NCBI RefSeq assembly: GCF_020873915.1
Contig: NZ_JAHWGP010000005.1
Location: 1 to 64,000, forward strand
Direction of reading: 5' to 3'
DNA length: 64,000 nucleotides
Origin: Streptomyces sp. DH5
GTDB lineage: Bacteria > Actinomycetota > Actinomycetes > Streptomycetales > Streptomycetaceae
Position numbers and translations under genes: made by a program. Under the pieces are notes generated by a model that was not told the DNA's origin, ran no database searches, and saw only the letters and a program-made list of their open reading frames with translations. Position 1 is the stretch's first letter; each line of letters opens with the position of its first letter. Positions 11,916-20,343 of this stretch are shown here, in pieces.

Positions 11916-12080
11916 GTGGCCGCCCGCAGCGGCCGGCGCGTCCGCACCCTCACCCCCGTCAGCCGGCACTTCCGCGCCGGTCCGAGGACGGACACCCCCG
12001 ACGCGGCCCCGCACCACCCACCCACTCGTAGGCGCTGCGCGCACCCCACCGAAGGGACAGCGGCGCCGCAGGCACCACCC
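11916..12080. repeat. Dispersed intergenic repeat, copy 2
   Basis: The second copy of the repeat at 47-214, same orientation, including the 53-base exact block at 11973-12025. It ends about 45 bases before the start of the phosphosugar mutase gene, so it could form part of that gene's 5' region. Confidence 0.75.
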
Positions 12081-12124
12081 ATGGACACTTGACACACGAC
12101 GACCGAGAGAGGCCGACCGAAACC

Positions 12125-13759
12125 GTGGAAGACGTCGCGCTCATCGCACAGGCACAGGCATGGCTCACCGAGGACCCCGACCCGGACACCCGTGAGGAAC
12201 TCGCCCGGCTCATCGACTCCGGCGACCACGCCGAACTCGCCGCCCGCTTCGGCGGCACCCTCCAGTTCGGCACCGCCGGCCTGCGCGGCGAACTCGGCGC
12301 GGGCCCGATGCGCATGAACCGCTCCGTGGTCATCCGCGCCGCCGCCGGCCTCGCCTCGTACCTCAGGAAGCGGGGCCACACCGACGGCCTCGTCGTCATC
12401 GGCTACGACGCCCGCCACAAGTCGCGGACGTTCGCCACGGACACCGCCGCCGTCATGACCGGCGCCGGCCTCAGGGCGGCCGTACTGAACCGCCCCCTGC
12501 CCACCCCCGTCCTCGCCTTCGCCATCAGGCACCTCGGCGCCGTCGCCGGCGTCGAGGTCACCGCCAGCCACAACCCTCCCCGGGACAACGGCTACAAGGT
12601 GTACCTCGGCGACGGCTCCCAGATCGTCCCCCCGGCCGACGCGGAGATCGCCGCCGAGATCGGGGCCGTGGCCTCGCTCAGCACCGTCCCCCGCCCCACC
12701 GGAGGCTGGGAGACCCTCGACGACACGGTCCTCGACGCCTACCTCGCCCGCACCGACGCGGTCCTGACCAAGGACTCCCCGCGCACGGCCCGCACCGTGT
12801 ACACGGCGATGCACGGCGTCGGCAAGGACGTCCTCCTCGCCGCGTTCGCCCGCGCCGGCTTCCCGGCCCCCGACCTCGTCGCCGAGCAGGCCGACCCCGA
12901 CCCGGACTTCCCGACCGTCGCGTTCCCCAACCCCGAGGAGCCCGGCGCGATGGACCTCGCCTTCGCGAAGGCCCGCGAGACGGACCCCGACCTGGTCATC
13001 GCCAACGACCCGGACGCCGACCGCTGCGCCGCCGCCGTCAGGGACGGCGCGGACTGGCGGATGCTGCGCGGCGACGAGGTCGGGGCCCTGCTCGCCGCCC
13101 ACCTGGTCCGCCGCGGAGCGACCGGCACGTTCGCCGAGTCGATCGTCTCGTCCGGCCTCCTCGGCCGCATCGCCGAGAAGGCCGGCCTCCCTTACGAGGA
13201 GACCCTGACCGGCTTCAAGTGGATCGCCAGGGTCGAGGGCCTGCGCTACGGCTACGAGGAAGCCCTCGGCTACTGCGTCGACCCGGACGGCGTGCGCGAC
13301 AAGGACGGCATCACGGCGGCGCTGCTCCTCACCGAACTGGCCTCGGTCCTCAAGGCGGACGGCCGTACCCTCCTCGGCCTCCTCGACGACCTCGCCGTCG
13401 AGCACGGCCTGCACGCCACCGACCAGCTCTCGGTCCGCGTGCAGGACCTCGGGATCATCGCCGCCGCGATGCGCCGCCTGCGTGACCGGCCGCCCACGGA
13501 GCTGGCCGGCCTCCGCGTCACCACCGCCGAGGACCTCACCCGGGGGACGGACACGCTCCCGCCGACCGACGGCCTCCGCTACACCCTGGACGGCGCGAGG
13601 GTCGTCGTCCGCCCGAGCGGCACGGAGCCGAAGCTGAAGTGCTACCTGGAGGTGGTGATCCCGGTCGCCGCCAAGGCCGGCCTCCCCGAGGCCCGCGCGA
13701 AGGCGTCCGCGCTCCTGGACCGGATCAAGCGGGACCTCTCCGAGGCCGCGGGCATCTGA
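12125..13759 (+). CDS. Phosphohexomutase/phosphopentomutase-type phospho-sugar mutase
   Basis: This 544-residue alpha-D-phosphohexomutase superfamily enzyme has the phosphoserine loop TASHNPP (Ser148), the metal loop NDPDADRC (about 294-301), the sugar-binding GFKWIARVEG and EEALGYCVD segments, and the C-terminal phosphate loop SGTEPKLK (about 498). Annotated as phosphomannomutase in relatives. Its position between pnp and deoC suggests it interconverts (deoxy)ribose-1- and -5-phosphates, as the PGM2-like members do. GTG 12125 is chosen because it follows a GAGAGAGG site. TTG 12089 is an in-frame alternative without one. It lacks its own CTACGCGCGTAG site. Confidence 0.88.
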   Translation: MEDVALIAQAQAWLTEDPDPDTREELARLIDSGDHAELAARFGGTLQFGTAGLRGELGAGPMRMNRSVVIRAAAGLASYLRKRGHTDGLVVIGYDARHKSRTFATDTAAVMTGAGLRAAVLNRPLPTPVLAFAIRHLGAVAGVEVTASHNPPRDNGYKVYLGDGSQIVPPADAEIAAEIGAVASLSTVPRPTGGWETLDDTVLDAYLARTDAVLTKDSPRTARTVYTAMHGVGKDVLLAAFARAGFPAPDLVAEQADPDPDFPTVAFPNPEEPGAMDLAFAKARETDPDLVIANDPDADRCAAAVRDGADWRMLRGDEVGALLAAHLVRRGATGTFAESIVSSGLLGRIAEKAGLPYEETLTGFKWIARVEGLRYGYEEALGYCVDPDGVRDKDGITAALLLTELASVLKADGRTLLGLLDDLAVEHGLHATDQLSVRVQDLGIIAAAMRRLRDRPPTELAGLRVTTAEDLTRGTDTLPPTDGLRYTLDGARVVVRPSGTEPKLKCYLEVVIPVAAKAGLPEARAKASALLDRIKRDLSEAAGI

Positions 13760-13765
13760 GAGGAG

Positions 13766-13794
13766 CACGCGGGGCGAGCACCTCGCCCCGCGTG
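13766..13794. terminator. Terminator between the mutase and the PH-domain gene
   Basis: A perfect 13-bp stem with a 3-base loop begins 7 bases after the mutase stop codon, between convergent genes. Confidence 0.7.
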
Positions 13795-13810
13795 ACCCAC
13801 CTCTCGCCCC

Positions 13811-14524
13811 TCATCCCACGGCCAGCAGCACGACCAGCAGCAGGGCCCCCGCGACGGCGGGTGCCACGATCTCGTAGGCCCACCGCACGGTCACCTCGCC
13901 CTGCGCGGCCTCCGCCTCGTGCCGCCGCTCGCGCAGCTCCCGCATCTCGTCCATCGCCCGGTCGCTCTCGTGCCGCCGCGGCCCCGCCGGGACACCCCCG
14001 GTACCGAGCCCGTCCAGGCCGACACCGCCCGCGGCACCGGCACCGCCGCCCCCGCGGGCGGCCCGCGCCGCCCGCGCGGCGGCCCGCGACTCGTGGCGCG
14101 CCGCCCGGCCGCGGGCCCGCAGCGAGACCGGAAGGGCCCACAGCTGGTACTTCTCGCCGGACACGGTGAAGACCTCGTTGGAGAAGCCCGACCGCAGCGA
14201 GGCGACCTGCCCCCACGGCAGCACGATCACCCGGAACGGGTTGCGCACGCGCAGCCGGTCGTCGTTGACGTAGACGGCGGGGCGCAGGGTGTAGGCGACG
14301 ACCAGCGGCACGAGGAGCAGCAGCAGGGCGAGTGCCCGCCACGGGGTGCGGCCCTCGCCGACGACGACCGCGTCCACGCCGAGCCAGCCGGCGACGGCGA
14401 GCAGCAGCACACCGCCGGCCAGGGCCGCGGGCGAGCGGTAGATCCGGTCCTTGTACGGGGGCGTCGCGGACCCGGCGGGCTTCGTGGGCTCCGGGTCGGG
14501 CGACTGGTCCTCGGGGGTCGTCAT
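13811..14524 (-). CDS. PH-domain-containing membrane protein
   Basis: This 237-residue protein starts with a Pro-rich cytoplasmic segment containing PPYKDRIYRSP, then two hydrophobic helices (about 30-52 and 62-82), a PH-like domain (RPAVYVNDDRLRVRNPFR onward) and a C-terminal helix (about 212-236). A long Arg/Ala/Gly linker around 150-190 is probably flexible. The family is widespread in Streptomyces and of unknown role. The final start is ATG 14524. It is divergent from deoC. Confidence 0.78.
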   Translation of the reverse strand: MTTPEDQSPDPEPTKPAGSATPPYKDRIYRSPAALAGGVLLLAVAGWLGVDAVVVGEGRTPWRALALLLLLVPLVVAYTLRPAVYVNDDRLRVRNPFRVIVLPWGQVASLRSGFSNEVFTVSGEKYQLWALPVSLRARGRAARHESRAAARAARAARGGGGAGAAGGVGLDGLGTGGVPAGPRRHESDRAMDEMRELRERRHEAEAAQGEVTVRWAYEIVAPAVAGALLLVVLLAVG

Positions 14525-14605
14525 GCTCCCGATTCTGCCCGACGTCCCGCGACGCCCCGCACACGGCGGATGCCGTGGGGAACAGCCAGGAGGGCTGTAC
14601 AGCCG

Positions 14606-14624
14606 CTACGCGCGTAGATATGCT
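14606..14624 (+). promoter_or_regulatory. deoC promoter with CTACGCGCGTAG operator
   Basis: The perfect palindrome CTACGCGCGTAG is at 14606-14617, one base before the -10 box TATGCT (14619-14624), which ends 6 bases before GTG 14631. A bound repressor would sit directly between -35 and -10. Confidence 0.75.
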
Positions 14625-14630
14625 CATCTG

Positions 14631-15590
14631 GTGACCATGCCCACCACTGCACCACACGCTCTCAGCGACGTCACCGCGTCCGACGGCACGCTGCGCCGCT
14701 TCCTCCACGGGCTGCCCGGCGTCGACGCGGTCGGCCTGGAGGCGCGGGCCGCCTCCCTCGGTACCCGCTCGATCAAGACGACCGCGAAGGCGTACGCCAT
14801 CGACCTCGCCATCTCGATGGTCGACCTGACGACGCTGGAAGGCGCGGACACCCCCGGCAAGGTCCGGGCGCTCGGCGCGAAGGCCGTCCGCCCCGACCCG
14901 ACCGACCGCACCACGCCCGCCACGGCCGCGGTCTGCGTCTACCCCGACATGGTGGCCACGGCGAAGGAGGCCGTCGCCGGCTCCGCCGTCAAGGTCGCCT
15001 CCGTCGCCACCGCCTTCCCGGCCGGCCGCGCCCCGATCTCCGTGAAGCTGGCGGACGTCCGCGAGGCCGTCTCCGCCGGTGCGGACGAGATCGACATGGT
15101 CATCGACCGCGGGGCGTTCCTCGCGGGGAACTACATGAAGGTGTACGACGAGATCACCGCCGTGAAGGAGGCCTGCGGGACGAGCGCCCGCCTGAAGGTC
15201 ATCTTCGAGACGGGCGAGCTGTCGACGTACGACAACATCCGCCGGGCGAGCTGGCTCGGCATGCTGGCCGGGGCCGACTTCATCAAGACCTCCACGGGCA
15301 AGGTCGCCGTCAACGCGACCCCCGCGAACACCCTCCTCATGCTGGAGGCGGTCCGCGACTTCCGCGCCCAGACCGGCGTCCAGATCGGCGTGAAGCCGGC
15401 CGGCGGCATCCGCACGACGAAGGACGCCGTCAAGTTCCTGGTCCTGGTCAACGAGACCGCGGGCGAGGACTGGCTGGACAACCACTGGTTCCGCTTCGGC
15501 GCGTCCTCGCTGCTGAACGACCTGCTGATGCAGCGCCAGAAGCTGGCCACAGGCCGTTACTCCGGCCCCGACTACGTGACGGTGGACTGA
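14631..15590 (+). CDS. deoC: Deoxyribose-phosphate aldolase
   Basis: This 319-residue class I aldolase cleaves 2-deoxyribose-5-phosphate to glyceraldehyde-3-phosphate and acetaldehyde. Visible catalytic segments are the Schiff-base lysine motif FIKTSTGKVAVN, the second lysine in GVKPAGGIRTT, and the DEIDMVIDRG strand. It is longer than E. coli DeoC because of an N-terminal helical extension, which is normal for this actinobacterial form. GTG 14631 is favoured by the -10 spacing; ATG 14637 is the alternative. The next gene starts 5 bases after the stop, so deoC and the two aldehyde dehydrogenase genes form an operon. Confidence 0.94.
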   Translation: MTMPTTAPHALSDVTASDGTLRRFLHGLPGVDAVGLEARAASLGTRSIKTTAKAYAIDLAISMVDLTTLEGADTPGKVRALGAKAVRPDPTDRTTPATAAVCVYPDMVATAKEAVAGSAVKVASVATAFPAGRAPISVKLADVREAVSAGADEIDMVIDRGAFLAGNYMKVYDEITAVKEACGTSARLKVIFETGELSTYDNIRRASWLGMLAGADFIKTSTGKVAVNATPANTLLMLEAVRDFRAQTGVQIGVKPAGGIRTTKDAVKFLVLVNETAGEDWLDNHWFRFGASSLLNDLLMQRQKLATGRYSGPDYVTVD

Positions 15591-15595
15591 TCACC

Positions 15596-17032
15596 ATGGC
15601 ACCTGTTTTCGACTACGCGCCGGCGCCCGAGTCCCGCTCGGTCGTCGACATCGCCCCGTCGTACGGCCTGTTCATCGACGGCGAGTTCGCCGAGGCCGCC
15701 GACGGCAAGGTCTTCAAGACCGTCTCCCCGTCCACCGAGGAGGTCCTCTCCGAGGTCGCCGAGGCCGGGGAGGCGGACGTCGACCGCGCCGTGCGGGCCG
15801 CCCGCAAGGCCTTCGAGAAGTGGTCGGCGCTCCCCGGCTCCGAGCGCGCCAAGTACCTCTTCCGCATCGCGCGGATCATCCAGGAGCGCAGCCGCGAGCT
15901 CGCCGTCCTGGAGACCCTCGACAACGGCAAGCCGATCAGGGAGACCCGCGACGCGGACCTCCCCCTGGTCGCCGCGCACTTCTTCTACTACGCGGGCTGG
16001 GCCGACAAGCTCGGCCACGCCGGTTACGGCGCCGACCCGCGCCCCCTCGGTGTGGCCGGCCAGGTCATCCCCTGGAACTTCCCCCTCCTCATGCTGGCGT
16101 GGAAGATCGCCCCGGCCCTCGCGACCGGCAACACGGTCGTCCTGAAGCCGGCCGAGACGACCCCCCTGTCCGCCCTCTTCTTCGCGGACATCTGCCGTCA
16201 GGCGGGTCTGCCCAAGGGCGTCGTCAACATCCTCACCGGCGACGGCCGCGCCGGCGCCGCGCTGATCGCCCACCCCGACGTGAACAAGGTCGCCTTCACC
16301 GGTTCGACCGCCGTCGGCAAGGAGATCGCGCGCACGGTCGCGGGCACCCGCAAGAAGCTGACGCTCGAACTGGGCGGCAAGGGCGCGAACATCGTCTTCG
16401 ACGACGCCCCCGTCGACCAGGCCGTCGAGGGCATCGTCAACGGCATCTTCTTCAACCAGGGCCAGGTCTGCTGCGCGGGCAGCCGCCTCCTGGTGCAGGA
16501 GTCGATCCACGACGAGCTCCTCGACTCCCTCAAGCGTCGTCTCACCACCCTGCGTCTCGGCGACCCGCTGGACAAGAACACCGACATCGGCGCGATCAAC
16601 TCCGCCGAGCAGCTGGCCCGGATCACCGCGCTGGCCGAGCAGGGCGAGGCGGAGGGCGCCGAGCGCTGGTCCCCTTCCTGCGAACTCCCGGAGAACGGCT
16701 ACTGGTTCGCCCCGACGCTGTTCACGGGCGTCACCCAGGCACACACGGTCGCCCGCGACGAGATCTTCGGCCCGGTGCTGTCCGTCCTGACCTTCCGCAC
16801 GCCGGACGAGGCGGTCGCCAAGGCCAACAACACGCCGTACGGCCTGTCGGCGGGCATCTGGACGGAGAAGGGCTCGCGCATCCTGGCGGTCGCGAACAAG
16901 CTCCGTGCGGGCGTCGTCTGGTCCAACACGTTCAACAAGTTCGACCCGACCTCGCCGTTCGGCGGTTACAAGGAGTCGGGCTTCGGCCGCGAGGGCGGCC
17001 GCCACGGCCTGGAGGCGTACCTCGATGTCTGA
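15596..17032 (+). CDS. NAD(P)-dependent aldehyde dehydrogenase
   Basis: This 478-residue, full-length enzyme carries the standard ALDH motifs: PWNFPLLM for coenzyme binding, FTGSTAVGKEI, the general-base segment LELGGKGANIVF, and the nucleophile in GQVCCAGSR (Cys292). The C-terminal FGGYKESGFGRE oligomerisation tail is present. As the second gene of the deoC operon it is well placed to oxidise the acetaldehyde that DeoC releases, giving acetate. This substrate is inferred from context. A GGTGG-rich but weak ribosome site suggests coupling to deoC. Its last 8 bases overlap the next gene. Confidence 0.92.
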   Translation: MAPVFDYAPAPESRSVVDIAPSYGLFIDGEFAEAADGKVFKTVSPSTEEVLSEVAEAGEADVDRAVRAARKAFEKWSALPGSERAKYLFRIARIIQERSRELAVLETLDNGKPIRETRDADLPLVAAHFFYYAGWADKLGHAGYGADPRPLGVAGQVIPWNFPLLMLAWKIAPALATGNTVVLKPAETTPLSALFFADICRQAGLPKGVVNILTGDGRAGAALIAHPDVNKVAFTGSTAVGKEIARTVAGTRKKLTLELGGKGANIVFDDAPVDQAVEGIVNGIFFNQGQVCCAGSRLLVQESIHDELLDSLKRRLTTLRLGDPLDKNTDIGAINSAEQLARITALAEQGEAEGAERWSPSCELPENGYWFAPTLFTGVTQAHTVARDEIFGPVLSVLTFRTPDEAVAKANNTPYGLSAGIWTEKGSRILAVANKLRAGVVWSNTFNKFDPTSPFGGYKESGFGREGGRHGLEAYLDV

Positions 17033-17915
17033 CGCACGACTTTCCGTACTGAAGACCTACAAGCTGTACGTCGGCGGGAAGTTCCCGCGTTCCGAGAGCG
17101 GCCGGGTGTACGAGGTGACGGACTCCAAGAACAACTGGCTGGCCAACGCCCCGCTCTCCTCCCGCAAGGACGCCCGCGACGCGGTGGTCGCCGCGCGCAA
17201 GGCGTTCGGCGGCTGGTCCGGCGCGACGGCGTACAACCGCGGCCAGATCCTCTACCGGGTCGCGGAGATGCTGGAGGGCCGCAGGGGCCAGTACGTCCGT
17301 GAGGTCGCCGACGCCGAGGGCCTGTCGAAGTCGAAGGCCGCCGAGCAGGTGGACGCCGCGATCGACCGCTGGGTCTGGTACGCGGGCTGGACCGACAAGA
17401 TCGCCCAGGTGGTCGGCGGCGGCAACCCGGTCGCGGGCCCGTTCTTCAACCTCTCCTCCCCCGAACCGACGGGCGTGGTCGCGGTCCTGGCCCCGCAGGA
17501 GTCGTCGTTCCTGGGCCTGGTCTCGGTGATCGCCCCGGTCGTCGCCACCGGCAACACGGCGGTGGTGATCGCGAGCGAGAAGTCCCCGCTCCCGGCCCTC
17601 TCCCTCGGCGAGGTGCTCGCCACCTCCGACCTCCCCGGCGGCGTGGTGAACATCCTCTCCGGCCGTACCGCGGAGATCGCCGCCCCGCTCGCCGCCCACC
17701 AGGACGTCAACGCGATCGACCTGGCGGGCGCGGACGAGGAGCTGGCGAAGGAACTGGAGATCGCGGCCGCGGACAACCTCAAGCGCGTGCTGCGTCCACA
17801 GCCTGTGGACGACTGGTCTGCGACTCCCGGCACGGACCGCATGACGGCCTTCCTGGAGACCAAGACCGTCTGGCACCCGACGGGTTCCCTCGGCGCGTCG
17901 GGCTCCGCCTACTGA
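17025..17915 (+). CDS. Short aldehyde dehydrogenase-like protein without the catalytic domain
   Basis: This 296-residue protein is ALDH-like over its N-terminal coenzyme-binding half (TYKLYVGGKFPRSESG, a motif region ending LAPQESSFLGLVSVIAPVVATGN and VVNILSG; shown in part). It then stops with a short tail ending GASGSAY. The general-base Glu segment and the Cys-containing GQ-C motif are both absent. The frame is intact, not interrupted, and it starts inside the previous ALDH gene with an 8-base overlap, which implies translational coupling. It may be a structural or regulatory partner of the full-length enzyme. I recall a similar short gene here in S. coelicolor, so it is probably conserved and not a fresh truncation. 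Confidence 0.8.
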   Translation: MSDARLSVLKTYKLYVGGKFPRSESGRVYEVTDSKNNWLANAPLSSRKDARDAVVAARKAFGGWSGATAYNRGQILYRVAEMLEGRRGQYVREVADAEGLSKSKAAEQVDAAIDRWVWYAGWTDKIAQVVGGGNPVAGPFFNLSSPEPTGVVAVLAPQESSFLGLVSVIAPVVATGNTAVVIASEKSPLPALSLGEVLATSDLPGGVVNILSGRTAEIAAPLAAHQDVNAIDLAGADEELAKELEIAAADNLKRVLRPQPVDDWSATPGTDRMTAFLETKTVWHPTGSLGASGSAY

Positions 17916-17937
17916 GTCACCCCCCCCCCCCACAACC

Positions 17938-17979
17938 GGAGCGCCGTGCCCTCCCCCGTCCGGGAGGGCACGGCGCTCC
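17938..17979 (+). terminator. Terminator of the deoC-ALDH operon
   Basis: A perfect 18-bp stem with a 6-base loop follows the operon by 22 bases. A 12-base C run (17920-17931) lies between the stop codon and the stem. Confidence 0.75.
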
Positions 17980-18024
17980 GCCGTGCGGGACGGGCACGGC
18001 GCTCCGCGGCCAGGGCCCCGGCGG

Positions 18025-18363
18025 TCACCTGCGCAACACGTCCGTGACTTGTCCGACCCCCGGGATGCTGCCGACCGACTCCGCCTGGGCGACCGGCCCC
18101 GTCACCTCACGCGAGTCCACCGCCCGGAAGTCGGCGACCTGGGTGCCGACGCCGTTGTCGAGCGGGTCCACGCCCGTGCCGGCCAGCGGGTTGGGCTTGA
18201 GGTCGGCGACCGTGCCCACGACCTGCCCCGCGTCGTCGAGGACCGCCTCGGAGTCAGCGGCCGCCGCCGCCGTCGCGCCGATGCCGAGCGCCACGCCCGC
18301 CGTGGCGAGGACCGCCAGGGCGCGTCGGGCGGTCGGCGTCTTGGGTGCCTTGTGTCGGGCCAT
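18025..18363 (-). CDS. Small secreted protein
   Basis: This 112-residue protein starts MARHKAPKTPTARRAL, has a hydrophobic signal-peptide core (LAVLATAGVALGIGATA) and a likely Ala-x-Ala cleavage site near residue 32. The mature part is small and acidic, without cysteines. Relatives in Streptomyces are often labelled ATP-binding without a visible basis; no nucleotide-binding motif is seen. ATG 18363 follows a GAGGTGG site. In-frame ATG 18387 upstream is less likely. Confidence 0.6.
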   Translation of the reverse strand: MARHKAPKTPTARRALAVLATAGVALGIGATAAAAADSEAVLDDAGQVVGTVADLKPNPLAGTGVDPLDNGVGTQVADFRAVDSREVTGPVAQAESVGSIPGVGQVTDVLRR

Positions 18364-18491
18364 CGCTGGGCCACCTCGTGCCTTCACTGGGTGATCGGTT
18401 CACCGCGCAGCGTAGTGGGCATGTGACGCGCGCTTCAAAGCCGCACCTCGGGGTCGTACGCCACCCCGGCGATGCCTCACACTGGTGTCCC

Positions 18492-19133
18492 GTGAGTTCC
18501 CAGTCGCCCATACCCGCGCGAGTCGTGCTGCTCTGCGGCCCCTCCGGCTCCGGCAAGTCCCTCCTCGCGGCCCGCTCCGGCCTTCCGGTGCTGCGGCTCG
18601 ACGACTTCTACAAGGAGGGCGACGATCCGTCCCTCCCGCTGGTGGCGGGGTCCTCGGACATCGACTGGGACCATCCCGGCTCCTGGGACGCGGACGCCGC
18701 CGTCGCCGCGATCGACCGGCTGTGCCGCACCGGTCGTACGCCGGTTCCCCTCTACGACATCTCGCTGAGCGCCCGCACCGGCGAGAGCAGCGTCGACATC
18801 GGCGGAGCCCCGCTGTTCATCGCGGAGGGCATCTTCGCCGCGGAGATCGTCGCCCGCTGCGGTGAACTGGGCCTGCTGGCCGACGCCCTGTGCCTGAGCC
18901 GGGGTCCGGTGCGGACGTTCCGGCGGCGCTTCCGGCGGGACCTCAGGGAGGGCCGCAAGTCGGTGCCGTTCCTGCTGCGCCGCGGCTGGCGGCTGATGCG
19001 GCTGGAGCGGTCGATCATCGCCCACCAGACGGCGCTGGGCGCGTACGCCTGCGACCGGGACGAGGCACTGGCCCGTCTCGCGGCCGCGGAGTTCGCGGTA
19101 CGCCCGAGGACGGGGACCGGCACACCTGCCTGA
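18492..19133 (+). CDS. Uridine-kinase-like P-loop kinase
   Basis: This 213-residue protein has the Walker A motif GPSGSGKS (16-23), followed by LRLDDFYKEGDDP, which is the uridine kinase/phosphoribulokinase family signature for the substrate-binding loop, and ending with an Arg-rich helical lid. The predicted reaction is ATP-dependent phosphorylation of a nucleoside such as uridine, which fits the salvage genes nearby. The GTG at 18492 is chosen because the upstream part of the frame is not conserved-looking. It does not have the CTACGCGCGTAG site. Confidence 0.8.
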   Translation: MSSQSPIPARVVLLCGPSGSGKSLLAARSGLPVLRLDDFYKEGDDPSLPLVAGSSDIDWDHPGSWDADAAVAAIDRLCRTGRTPVPLYDISLSARTGESSVDIGGAPLFIAEGIFAAEIVARCGELGLLADALCLSRGPVRTFRRRFRRDLREGRKSVPFLLRRGWRLMRLERSIIAHQTALGAYACDRDEALARLAAAEFAVRPRTGTGTPA

Positions 19134-19362
19134 CGCGCGGCCGCGGCGGAGCCCGGCACATACGAAAGGCGGGACTGGGTGGCCCCCCGGCCCTCCAGCC
19201 CCGCTGTTTCGCACTCCCCCGTACTTCCCCCGTGTTTTCCCCCGCTGTCCCGGATCCCTCGTGCTTCCCCCCGGATCCGGGAGGTACCCCCGTACCCCCC
19301 GATACCCCCGTGCTCCCCCTCCTGGTCCCCCGCGGATCCCCCGATCCCCGGGCTCCCGGCCT

Positions 19363-20100
19363 TCAGGCGACGAGCTCCCCGAAGGCGTTCTCCTCGTCAC
19401 GGCCGAAGCTGAGGACCTCGTCCTCGCGCAGCCGGCGGAGCGACCGCCAGATGCTCGACTTCACCGTGCCGACACTGATGCCGAGGATGTCGGCGATCTC
19501 CGGGTCCGTGCGGCCCTCGTAGTAGCGCAGGACCAGCATGGTGCGCTGGAGCTCGGGCAGCCGGGCCAGCGCCTGCCACAGGACGGCACGCAGTTCGGTG
19601 CCGCGCATCGCGTCCGTGTCGCCGGCCGTCTCCGGCAGTTCCTCGGTCGGGTACTCGTTCAGCTTGCGGCGGCGCCACGCGCTGATGTGCAGGTTGGTCA
19701 TGGTGCGGCGGAGGTATCCGCCGACCGCCGCCTTGTCGCTGATCCGGTCCCACGCCCGGTAGGTCGAGAACAGTGCGCTCTGCAGCAGGTCCTCGGCCTC
19801 GAAGCGGTCGCCGGTCAGGTGGTAGGCGGTGGCGTACAGGGAGGAGCGGCGCTCCTGCACGTAGGCGGTGAACTCCGCCTCCGACAGCGAGCGGCGCTCC
19901 CCCGAGCCCTCCCCGTACGCGGTTCCCCCGTCGTTCTCCCCCGTGGGCGCGTCAACCACCGTCATGATCGTGGTGTGCTGACGCCCGGTGCCGCGGGCGC
20001 ACCCCCGCATGCCCGCCGCACCGGACTTCTCGGAACCCCGGTGCACGTCGTGCAGACGCGTGACAACTGCGCTGGTGCTGGTGCCGTGCAGCGTGTTCAT
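19363..20100 (-). CDS. sigQ: SigQ-type ECF RNA polymerase sigma factor (SigE subfamily)
   Basis: This 245-residue ECF sigma factor has region 2 at about 80-145 (RRSSLYATAYHLTGDRFEAED, shown in part) and region 4 at about 180-235 (LPELQRTMLVLRYYEG, then ISVGTVKSSIWRSLRRLR). A 75-residue N-terminal extension precedes region 2. ATG 20100 is taken for its GGGGGGCGCGAG ribosome site. It is transcribed away from afsQ1, the arrangement known in S. coelicolor, where sigQ is an AfsQ1 target and acts in antibiotic and development control. An AfsQ1-type box lies between the two genes. Confidence 0.87.
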   Translation of the reverse strand: MNTLHGTSTSAVVTRLHDVHRGSEKSGAAGMRGCARGTGRQHTTIMTVVDAPTGENDGGTAYGEGSGERRSLSEAEFTAYVQERRSSLYATAYHLTGDRFEAEDLLQSALFSTYRAWDRISDKAAVGGYLRRTMTNLHISAWRRRKLNEYPTEELPETAGDTDAMRGTELRAVLWQALARLPELQRTMLVLRYYEGRTDPEIADILGISVGTVKSSIWRSLRRLREDEVLSFGRDEENAFGELVA

Positions 20101-20197
20101 CTCGCGCCCCCCGTCGTGGACTTCCGGTGTTTCGTCCTGCCGTTGTGCTTGTGCCGAGAAGCTTGCCCGGGGACCTTCATGGCCGTGTCTGCCGACT

Positions 20198-20213
20198 GTC
20201 ACAGACGTGTCAC
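20198..20213. promoter_or_regulatory. AfsQ1-type binding site
   Basis: GTCAC-N6-GTCAC matches the published AfsQ1 consensus GTnAC-n6-GTnAC exactly and lies between sigQ and afsQ1. A further GTCAC occurs at 20221-20225. Confidence 0.75.
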
Positions 20214-20343
20214 AGGGCCGGTCACCTCGGGCCCACACTTCCTTCACCGGACGTCCGTGCACGTAGCGGCACGTATGCGGGCCCAACGGGCATCTGTCGT
20301 CCACGGGTCGAACAGGGAGCCCTCCATGGGCCAGAATGAGTCC

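Noticed and set aside
17920-17931. The run of 12 C as part of a terminator
   Set aside because: It lies upstream of the stem and is not a T tract; the nearby 18-bp stem explains termination. It may only be a slippage tract.
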